This document shows, piece after piece, positions 38,020-46,815 of a stretch of DNA of 64,000 nt. Position 1 is the stretch's first letter; each line of letters starts with the position of its first letter. The position numbers and the translations under genes are program-made. Below the pieces are notes generated by a model. It had not been told where the DNA came from. It saw only the letters and a list, made by a program, of their open reading frames with translations, and searched no databases. Source of the stretch: Embleya sp042956465 (GTDB lineage Bacteria > Actinomycetota > Actinomycetes > Streptomycetales > Streptomycetaceae); contig NZ_JBIBGL010000001.1 of assembly GCF_042956465.1 (NCBI RefSeq), positions 682,001 through 746,000 of the forward strand, written 5' to 3'.

Positions 38020-40488
38020 ATGACTCAGCCGTTGCCGGGCGCCGGGCCCGGAGAGACGACAGCCATCCCGCCGGTCGACAGACCCGACGGGACGGCAAGC
38101 GAACCCGACGTGACCCTTGGCATCGGACTGACCGCCGCGGACGTCGCGGAACGGGTCGCCAGAGGGGACGTCAACGACGTTCCCGTGCGGTCGAGCCGCT
38201 CGACGGCCGAGATCGTCAAGGCGAACGTCTTCACCCGGTTCAACGCCGTGATCGGTGTGCTGTGGCTGATCATCCTGTCCGTCGGGTCGGTCAAGGACGG
38301 CCTGTTCGGCTTCGTGATCATCGCCAACACCGGGATCGGCATCATCCAGGAGATGCGCGCCAAGCGCACCCTGGACCGGCTCGCGGTGATCGGCGAGTCC
38401 AAGCCGGTGGTGCGCCGGGACGGGAAGCCGGTGGCGCTGTCCCCCTCGGACCTCGTGCTCGACGACGTGATCGAGTTGGGCGCGGGCGACAAGGCCGCCG
38501 TGGACGGCGTGGTCGTCGAGGCGGACAACCTGGAGATCGACGAGTCGCTGCTCACCGGCGAGGCCGACCCGGTGATCAAGCGCCCGGGCGACCCGGTGAT
38601 GTCCGGCAGCTTCGTGGTGGCCGGCAACGGCGCCTTCACCGCGACCCGGGTGGGTCGCGAGGCGTACGCCGCGCAGCTGATGGAGGAGGCCAGCAAGTTC
38701 ACCCTGGTGGCCTCCGAACTGCGCAACGGCATCAGCACGATCCTCAAGTACGTCACCTGGATCCTGTTCCCGGCCTCGATCGCGCTGATCATCAGCCAGT
38801 ATCGGCTGGAGGACACCACCTGGCGCGAGGCGGTCACCCGGATGATCGCGGGGATCGTGCCGATGGTCCCCGAGGGTCTGGTGCTGCTCACCTCGCTGGC
38901 CTTCGCGGTCGGTGTGGTGCGGCTGGGTCGCAAGCACTGCCTGGTCCAGGAACTGCCCGCGATCGAGGGCCTGGCCCGGGTCGACGTGGTCTGCCTGGAC
39001 AAGACCGGCACGCTCACCGAGGGCGGCATGAACGTCGCCGAGGTGCGCGAACTGGCCGAGGGCCTGCCGGTGCGCGCCGCGCTCGGCGCGCTCGGTACCA
39101 CCGAGCCCCGGCCGAACGCGAGCCTGGCCGCGATCATCGACGAGTGCCCGGCGCAGACCGGCTGGACGTCGGTGGAAAGCGTGCCGTTCTCCTCCGCCCG
39201 CAAGTACAGCGGCGCGACGTTCGAGGTGTCCGGCGCCCGCGCCACGTGGCTGATCGGCGCCCCCGAGGTGCTGGTGGACACGCGGGAGCACGGCGATCTG
39301 CTCACCGACGCCGAGCGACTGGGCGCACAGGGCCTGCGGGTGCTGCTGCTGGTCCGCACCGACGCCTCGCTCGCGGACACCGTCGATGCGCTCGTCGGCG
39401 GCCCGGACGGCGCCGAGGTGACGCCCGCCGCGCTGGTGGTGCTGGAGCAGCGGCTGCGCCACGACGCGGGCGCGACGCTGGACTACTTCGCCGACCAGGG
39501 CGTGGCGGCCAAGGTGATCTCCGGCGACAACGCGATCTCGGTCGGCGCGGTGGCCGCCAAGCTCGGCATCAAGGGCGCCGAACACCCGGTGGACGCCCGC
39601 ACGCTGCCCACCGACCAGAACGAGCTCGCGGACGTGTTGGAGGCCAACACGGTCTTCGGCCGGGTCACCCCGCAGCAGAAGCGGGACATGGTCGCCGCCC
39701 TCCAGTCGCGCGGGCACAACGTGGCGATGACCGGCGACGGCGTCAACGACGTGCTCGCGCTCAAGGACGCCGACATCGGCGTGTCGATGGGTTCGGGCAG
39801 CGAGGCCACCAAGGGCGTCGCGCAGATCGTGCTCCTGGACAACAGCTTCGCCACGCTGCCGTCGGTGGTCGGCGAGGGCCGCCGGGTGATCGGCAACATC
39901 GAGCGGGTTTCCAACCTGTTCCTGACCAAGACCGCCTACTCGGTGCTCCTGGCCATCCTGGTCGTGATCGCCAACGTGCCCTACCCGTTCCTGCCCCGGC
40001 ACCTGACGCTGCTGGCCTGGTTCACCATCGGCACACCGGCGTTCTTCCTGGCGCTGGCCCCGAACAAGGAGCGGGCGCGCCCCGGCTTCGTCAAGCGGGT
40101 GCTGCGCTACTCGGGCCCCTCCGGCGTGATCGCCGGTACCGCGACCTTCACCGCGTATCTGCTGGCCCGTGCGGACTACGGCGCGACGGACGCCACGCGT
40201 ACGGCCGAGACGTCGATCGCGACGCTCACGCTGTTCCTGGTCGGCCTGTGGGTGCTGGCGATCATCGCCCGCCCGTACACGTGGTGGCGGATAGGCCTGG
40301 TGCTGGTGATGGGGGCCGGGTTCGCCACGGTGCTCTCGGTGCCGTGGTTGCAGGACTTCTTCGAACTCAAGCTGGTCGGCACGAAGATGCCGTGGACCGC
40401 GGTCGGAATTGCGGTCGTCGCGGGGATCCTGCTGGAGGTCGTCGCCTATTGGAACAAGCGGCGACTGGCGATCGAGGTCGCGGCCTAA
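38020..40488 (+). CDS. ctpE: P-type cation ATPase, CtpE-like
   Basis: 822 residues. The phosphorylated Asp is D327 in CLDKTGTLTEGG; other landmarks are the actuator LLTGEADPV, the transmembrane motif IVPMVPEGLVLLTS and the hinge MTGDGVNDVLALKDADIGV. About ten transmembrane helices. The PEGL motif and overall pattern match the actinobacterial CtpE group, which in mycobacteria takes up calcium. The ion here is inferred, not shown. The 78-bp gap upstream holds a hairpin; the gene is probably transcribed alone. Confidence 0.85.
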   Translation: MTQPLPGAGPGETTAIPPVDRPDGTASEPDVTLGIGLTAADVAERVARGDVNDVPVRSSRSTAEIVKANVFTRFNAVIGVLWLIILSVGSVKDGLFGFVIIANTGIGIIQEMRAKRTLDRLAVIGESKPVVRRDGKPVALSPSDLVLDDVIELGAGDKAAVDGVVVEADNLEIDESLLTGEADPVIKRPGDPVMSGSFVVAGNGAFTATRVGREAYAAQLMEEASKFTLVASELRNGISTILKYVTWILFPASIALIISQYRLEDTTWREAVTRMIAGIVPMVPEGLVLLTSLAFAVGVVRLGRKHCLVQELPAIEGLARVDVVCLDKTGTLTEGGMNVAEVRELAEGLPVRAALGALGTTEPRPNASLAAIIDECPAQTGWTSVESVPFSSARKYSGATFEVSGARATWLIGAPEVLVDTREHGDLLTDAERLGAQGLRVLLLVRTDASLADTVDALVGGPDGAEVTPAALVVLEQRLRHDAGATLDYFADQGVAAKVISGDNAISVGAVAAKLGIKGAEHPVDARTLPTDQNELADVLEANTVFGRVTPQQKRDMVAALQSRGHNVAMTGDGVNDVLALKDADIGVSMGSGSEATKGVAQIVLLDNSFATLPSVVGEGRRVIGNIERVSNLFLTKTAYSVLLAILVVIANVPYPFLPRHLTLLAWFTIGTPAFFLALAPNKERARPGFVKRVLRYSGPSGVIAGTATFTAYLLARADYGATDATRTAETSIATLTLFLVGLWVLAIIARPYTWWRIGLVLVMGAGFATVLSVPWLQDFFELKLVGTKMPWTAVGIAVVAGILLEVVAYWNKRRLAIEVAA

Positions 40489-40542
40489 CGCCCTGCCGGA
40501 TGGCCCCGATGGTTGTCGGGGCGTGGGCGCTCGCGGCGGTGG

Positions 40543-40587
40543 CGGGTGGGCCGGGTCGGCGGTTGTCGCGCCGACCCGGCCCACCCG
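40543..40587. terminator. Bidirectional terminator after the P-type ATPase
   Basis: Perfect 19-bp stem (arms CGGGTGGGCC... and ...GGCCCACCCG) with loop GTTGTCG between convergent genes. It is the longest perfect stem in the window. Confidence 0.82.
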
Positions 40588-40657
40588 TTGCGATTCGGTG
40601 CGGAGATCGGCGTCACGTCACGTCGGGCCGCCCGCTCCGGCCCGGCGGCCTCCGCCG

Positions 40658-41077
40658 CTACCTGCCGGCTCGGCGCCGCTCCGCCAGGGCCAGGCCCACG
40701 CCGATCAGCGCCGAGCCCCCGGCCAGGCCCGCGATGAAGGCCCGTCGGCCGCGAGGCAGTTGCTCGCGATGCCGGTACGTGATGAGGGTGTCGCCGAGAT
40801 CGGCCGCCGAGGCCGCCAGCGCCCAGGTGCGGATCGGCTCGCCGCGGGCGGCCGCGAACATCGCGCCGGCGCCGAGTGCGAGGTCGCGCCCGCCGAGCGC
40901 GCGGGCGAACACGAGGGCCCCGGTGCGGTCCGCGTCGTCGCCGATCCACGGTCGGGAGACCCGCGGCGGGTCGAGCAGGGCGACCACGCCCAGCACGGCC
41001 CGGGCACCTGCCCAGCCGAAGGTCGCCGTGCGGATGAGGCCGTCGGGATCACGTAGCGTGCGCGTCACATCCGTCAC
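40658..41077 (-). CDS. DUF4267-like small membrane protein
   Basis: 139 residues with three to four hydrophobic segments: GWAGARAVLGVVALL, a helix around RALGGRDLALGAGAMFAAA, one around TWALAASAADLGD and a last one (AFIAGLAGGSALIGVGLAL) before an Arg-rich tail. The ARALGGRDLALG element resembles DUF4267. Function unknown. The GTG at 41077 was chosen with GGGGA upstream; a GTG at 41068 is the alternative. Confidence 0.6.
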   Translation of the reverse strand: MTDVTRTLRDPDGLIRTATFGWAGARAVLGVVALLDPPRVSRPWIGDDADRTGALVFARALGGRDLALGAGAMFAAARGEPIRTWALAASAADLGDTLITYRHREQLPRGRRAFIAGLAGGSALIGVGLALAERRRAGR

Positions 41078-41242
41078 GGTATCGTCCCCGCGGCACTTCA
41101 GCGGCCGGCAATTTCGTGCATTAGCCTCGCTCTGCCGTACACACGCACCGGCGACATCGCGGGATCGGCGCCATCGTGACGACCCGTCACGCATCCAGGG
41201 GGGTGGCGGCGTCCGGTCGCGCCACGGGGATGGAGAACCACG

Positions 41243-41923
41243 TTGTACCTGCGCAAGCCTGCCCTTCCGGGACTGTTGATCGCCGCTTCCGTCATCGCGC
41301 TCTCCAGCGGATGCGGCCTGGTCGACAAGGTCAAGGGCGACGACGACAAGAAGAAGGACCCGGCCACGGCCGCGCCCCAGGCGGGTGGATCGACCGGCGG
41401 GGCGACCGGCGCGCCGGCCACGCAGCCCGGCGGGGGCAAGGGCACCGCGCCCGCCACGGCGCCGGCCACGGACAAGCCCGGCGGTACGGGCAACCTCGAC
41501 CCCAAGGCCTTCTGCAACCTGCTCACGCCCGCCGAACTCAAGGGTGTATTGGGCAGCGAGGTCACCCGCACCAAGAACGACGACACGCTGCGCACCTGCC
41601 GCTACTACGGACCGGGCGACTCGCCGGTGGTGACCCTCCAGTACTTCACCCGCAGCAGCAGGGCCGGTGACACGCCGGAGAGCGTCGTGGCCAAGAACGA
41701 AATGTCGAAGTACGGCAAGCCGATCACCGACCTCGGTGCGTTCCCCACGCTGTACGTGCCGGGCACCGGCAGCTACCCGGCGCCCAGTGTCCCCGAGATC
41801 TACTTCGCCAAGACACACGGCGACCTGATCGTCGACATGCACGTGAGCCTGGCACCCGCCGCGAAGGACCTGCCGCGCGGGCAGCACATCGCGATCGCCA
41901 AGCTGATCGCCGACAAGATCTGA
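41243..41923 (+). CDS. DUF3558-like secreted lipoprotein
   Basis: 226 residues. A signal sequence ends in the lipobox ALSSGC, with Cys24 as the predicted lipidated residue. A Thr/Pro/Ala/Gly linker (about 45-85) leads to a globular domain starting AFCNLLTPAELKGVLGSEV, with a second Cys in TLRTCRYYG, the pattern of DUF3558-type lipoproteins. It is anchored outside the cytoplasmic membrane; ligand unknown. The start is TTG, supported by GGAG seven bases upstream. A convergent gene ends 98 bp on. Confidence 0.8.
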   Translation: MYLRKPALPGLLIAASVIALSSGCGLVDKVKGDDDKKKDPATAAPQAGGSTGGATGAPATQPGGGKGTAPATAPATDKPGGTGNLDPKAFCNLLTPAELKGVLGSEVTRTKNDDTLRTCRYYGPGDSPVVTLQYFTRSSRAGDTPESVVAKNEMSKYGKPITDLGAFPTLYVPGTGSYPAPSVPEIYFAKTHGDLIVDMHVSLAPAAKDLPRGQHIAIAKLIADKI

Positions 41924-41931
41924 CCCGCCGC

Positions 41932-41965
41932 CCCGGGGCCGAGCCGGTGTCGGCTCGGCCCCGGG
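41932..41965. terminator. Bidirectional terminator
   Basis: Perfect 15-bp stem, CCCGGGGCCGAGCCG with CGGCTCGGCCCCGGG, loop GTGT, 8 bp after the lipoprotein stop and ahead of the convergent acyl-CoA synthetase end. Confidence 0.8.
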
Positions 41966-42020
41966 CCCGGCCTCGGCTCTCGACTCCTCGGCTCTCGGCG
42001 CCCGGGCCTCGGGTCTGCGG

Positions 42021-43754
<1,734 letters not shown>

Positions 43755-43961
43755 CGCCGAATTCCTCCGTCTGTCGTGCGGATCGCCGTACCGCAGCATC
43801 GCGTCGTCGGTACCGGAACGCACCCTCGCATCACCCGTTCGAGCGGTCAACGACCGCGCGCGGGCTCCGCGCATTGACCGTCGCCGCGCCGGGCGGCAAG
43901 ACTCCGGGAGCCACCACAAAAGCCACCAAAGTTGATCTTGATCCGACATTCGGGACCGTAA

Positions 43962-45254
43962 TTGACAGACAGTACGGGGCGATCCGACCCGCGGGTGCTC
44001 GTCCTTGCCGACGACCTCACCGGTGCCAACGCCACCGCGGTGCGCTTCGCCCGGCGCGGGATGCGCACGCTGGTCACCGGTGGGCCGCCGCGGGCCTGCG
44101 TCAGTGCGCCGGACGTACTCGTGCTGGATCTGGCCACCCGCCACCTGCCCGCCGAGCAGGCCGCCCGCCGGGTGGTCGCGGGCGCCTCGGTGTTCCCGAA
44201 CGCGCCGCTGGTGACCAAGCGGGTGGACAGCACCCTGCGCGGCAACCCGGGCGCGGAGACCGCCGCGCTGCTGCACGTGCTGGACGCCCGCCCGGGGCCG
44301 CCGGTGCGCGCACTCGTGGTGCCGGCCCATCCCGAGGCGGGCGGCACCACCGAAGGTGGCATCCAGCTCGTGCACGGCGTGCCGATCGCGGCCGGCGAGG
44401 TCGGCCGCGACCCGTTGTGCCCGGTGACGTCCTCGTGCGTGATCGAGGCCTTCGGCGTGATCGAGCGGCCGATCGTGCACGTCCCGCTGGACGTGGTGCG
44501 CGGTGATGCGTCCGGCCTGGCGCGGGCGCTGGGCGACCCGGGCGCCCGGGTGCTGGTCTGCGACGCGGTCACCGAGGCGGACGTGGAGACGCTCGCGCTG
44601 GCCGCCGCGGCCGCCGCGCTGGGCGGCGAAGTGCGCTGGCTGCCGGTGGATCCCGGGCCGTTCGGCGCGGCGCTGGTCGGCGCGTTGGGCGCGGTGCCCA
44701 CCGGTGCGCCAGTGCTCGGCGTCGCGGGCAGTCTCAGCAGACTCAGCCGGGATCAGATCGCCGAAACCCAGCGCCGACTGGGTGCGCGCTGGCTGGACGT
44801 GGGCGATGCGCCCGATCCGGTTCGGGTCGCCGCCGACCTGGTGGCGCTGGCCCGCACCGGCGCGGCCCTGACCGGAGTCCGCACCCGGATCCCGGATCGG
44901 ATCGACCCGGTGCGCGCCGCGCGGCTGCCGGTGCTGCTCGGCGAGGTGGTCAAACGCGCGCTGGCGGCCACGCCGTTCGCGGGGGTGTACGCGACGGGCG
45001 GGGACATCGCGGGCGCGGTGTGCACCGCGCTCGGTGCGGACGGACTCGCGGTGGAGACCGAGGTGCAGCCGCTGGTGGTGGCCGGTCGGCTGGTCGGCGG
45101 GCCGCACGACGGGTTGCCGTTCGCGGCGAAGGGCGGGCTGGTCGGGGACGCGCACGCGGCGGTGGCGTGCGTGCTGCACCTGCGGATGAGTGCCACCGTC
45201 CAGGCGAGCGCGCCGACGGCGATCGCGACCCGGGAGATCGTGCGGGATCGGTGA
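43962..45254 (+). CDS. DUF1537 four-carbon acid sugar kinase family protein
   Basis: 430 residues. N-terminal VLVLADDLTGANATAVRFA and VTKRVDSTLRGNPGAE are the substrate-binding half; the nucleotide-binding half has YATGGDIAGAVCTALGADG and LPFAAKGGLVGD. Relatives phosphorylate four-carbon sugar acids such as erythronate or threonate. Usual partners (PdxA2-like dehydrogenase, aldolase, epimerase) are absent; instead it converges on psuG. The start is uncertain: TTG 43962 sits in a TTGACA that could itself be a -35 box, and GTG 43993 lies just before the conserved VLVLADD. Confidence 0.85.
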   Translation: MTDSTGRSDPRVLVLADDLTGANATAVRFARRGMRTLVTGGPPRACVSAPDVLVLDLATRHLPAEQAARRVVAGASVFPNAPLVTKRVDSTLRGNPGAETAALLHVLDARPGPPVRALVVPAHPEAGGTTEGGIQLVHGVPIAAGEVGRDPLCPVTSSCVIEAFGVIERPIVHVPLDVVRGDASGLARALGDPGARVLVCDAVTEADVETLALAAAAAALGGEVRWLPVDPGPFGAALVGALGAVPTGAPVLGVAGSLSRLSRDQIAETQRRLGARWLDVGDAPDPVRVAADLVALARTGAALTGVRTRIPDRIDPVRAARLPVLLGEVVKRALAATPFAGVYATGGDIAGAVCTALGADGLAVETEVQPLVVAGRLVGGPHDGLPFAAKGGLVGDAHAAVACVLHLRMSATVQASAPTAIATREIVRDR

Positions 45255-45312
45255 AGGACGACGGTGCGAACACGCTGTGCGCAGTGGAGTGACCGGCTCG
45301 ATTCGTCGATGC

Positions 45313-46224
45313 TCAGGTGATGGTCAGGGCCTGGGCGATGCGGGCGGCCAGGGCGGCGTTGTTCAGGATGAGGGCGATGTTGGCGGTCAGGCTTGCGCCG
45401 GCGGTCTCGCGGTGGAAGAAGTCGAGGAGGAACGGGGTGACCGCCTTGCCGCCGATGCCCTCGTCGGTCAGCGCGGCCAGTGCCCCGTTCAGCACCCGGT
45501 CGTGCAACCGCGGGTCCAACTGGTCGGCCCGCGGCACCGGGTTGGCCACCACGAGGGCGTTGCGTGCCAGCCCGAGCGCCTCGTGCGCCCGCACGACGTC
45601 GGCCACCTCGTCCGCGGTGTCCACCCGCCACTCCAGCCGATGGCCGGAGTCGACCAGGTAGAACCCCGGAAACGTGTGGGTGCCGAAACCCACCACCGGC
45701 ACGTTGAGCGACTCCAGACGCTCCAGCGTCGCGCCGACGTCCAGGATCGACTTGACCCCCGAGCAGACCACGACGAGGCCGCACCGGGTCAGCGCGACCA
45801 GGTCGGCCGATTCGTCCCAGCTCTCCCGTGCCTGCCGATGCACCCCGCCCAGACCGCCGGTGGCGAACACCCGGATGCCCGCCTGGTGAGCCAGGTGCGC
45901 CGTCGCCCCCACGGTGGTCGCGGCGTGCCCGCCCCGCGCGGCGACCAGGGCCAGATCCCGCATGCCCGCCTTGAGCACATCCGGACACGTGGCGACGAAT
46001 TCGAGCGTCTCGGCGTCCAGCCCGATCGACGGACGGCCGTGCACGATCGCGATCGTCGCCGGGACCGCGCCCGCGGCCCGGACCCGGCCCTCGATCTCGC
46101 GCGCGATCCGCAGGTTGTCCGGGCGCGGCAGCCCGTGCGCGATGATCGTGCTCTCCAGGGCGACCACCGGTCGGCCCGCGGCGAGCGCGTCCGCGACCTC
46201 CGGCAGGATCCGCAAGCCGTTCAC
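45313..46224 (-). CDS. psuG: Pseudouridine-5'-phosphate glycosidase
   Basis: 303 residues. Splits pseudouridine 5'-phosphate to uracil and ribose 5-phosphate in nucleoside salvage. Family blocks: VVALESTIIAHGLPRPDN (catalytic Glu), the Lys region VLKAGMRDLALVAARGG, HATTVGATA-type segment, FATGGLGGVHR and the end GASLTANIALILNNAALA. The kinase that normally makes its substrate (PsuK, PfkB family) is not in the window. GTG 46224 gives the usual family length; ATG 46323 would add a Pro-rich leader of 33 residues. Confidence 0.92.
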   Translation of the reverse strand: MNGLRILPEVADALAAGRPVVALESTIIAHGLPRPDNLRIAREIEGRVRAAGAVPATIAIVHGRPSIGLDAETLEFVATCPDVLKAGMRDLALVAARGGHAATTVGATAHLAHQAGIRVFATGGLGGVHRQARESWDESADLVALTRCGLVVVCSGVKSILDVGATLERLESLNVPVVGFGTHTFPGFYLVDSGHRLEWRVDTADEVADVVRAHEALGLARNALVVANPVPRADQLDPRLHDRVLNGALAALTDEGIGGKAVTPFLLDFFHRETAGASLTANIALILNNAALAARIAQALTIT

Positions 46225-46241
46225 CGGTAGGACGCTACCGG
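46224..46241. promoter_or_regulatory. 18-bp inverted repeat at the psuG start
   Basis: CCGGTAG and CTACCGG (perfect 7-bp arms) flank GACG and abut the GTG at 46224. It would be an operator if the gene starts there, or coding sequence if the ATG at 46323 is used. Confidence 0.35.
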
Positions 46242-46353
46242 GCGCGGGCGGCAGTGGTACGGCATATGCGCCGGGACGCGGCGGTTCGGCCTCGCCTCGG
46301 CGCTCGGATACTCCGATGATCATGGCAATCCGCCGTCCCGTCGCGACCCGCGG

Positions 46354-46692
46354 TCAGCGCCGCGGCTGATACAGCACGGCGGCCCAGCCGTCCGGCCCGG
46401 TCACCCGCACCCGCACCTCGTGCGGCCCCTCGACCGGCTCGCCCACACCGAACCCGCTCTCGCGCAGCGGCACCAGGGCCGCGTCGAGGTCGGCGACCTT
46501 GACCATCACCGAGGCCGCCTCGCCCTCGCGGTCGGTGCCGGCCAGCGCCAGCCGGCCGCCGTTCACGTCGAACTGGGCCCAGCGCTCCCCGTCGACGAAG
46601 GTCGGTTCCGCGCCGAGTACCGCGGTCATGAACCGCACCGCCGCGGCCATGTCGGCGACGGGGAAAGCGGCGGACAGGCCCTGAGCGGACAT
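46354..46692 (-). CDS. VOC (glyoxalase/bleomycin-resistance fold) protein
   Basis: 112 residues, one vicinal-oxygen-chelate domain: LSAAFPVADMAAAVRFMTAV, then VLGAEPTFVDGERWAQF and a final VTGPDGWAAVLYQPRR strand. Metal ligands are not all evident, so it may be a binding or resistance protein rather than an enzyme. The ATG follows GGAGG with a spacing of six. It diverges from the Pat-type gene; the 123-bp gap holds CTGAT and ATCAG arms around GGTCT. Confidence 0.8.
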   Translation of the reverse strand: MSAQGLSAAFPVADMAAAVRFMTAVLGAEPTFVDGERWAQFDVNGGRLALAGTDREGEAASVMVKVADLDAALVPLRESGFGVGEPVEGPHEVRVRVTGPDGWAAVLYQPRR

Positions 46693-46815
46693 GGGTTACC
46701 TCCTGCGACGAGACCGGGCACGGTATCTGATGGTCTATCAGGTGCGGCGGACACCCACCGAATCGGGGCGGCCGGAAAGCACCGGTGATGCGCCTCAGGG
46801 GTTAGCCTCGCAAAC

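Noticed and set aside
36388..40584. A 1398-codon minus-strand frame opposite the M16 and P-type ATPase genes
   Set aside because: It covers three well-supported + strand genes and its translation is Arg/His/Gln-rich with no family signature.
43964..43990. TTGACA as a -35 promoter box inside the DUF1537 start
   Set aside because: No matching -10 at 16-18 bp could be found; it was kept only as a reason for doubt about the start.
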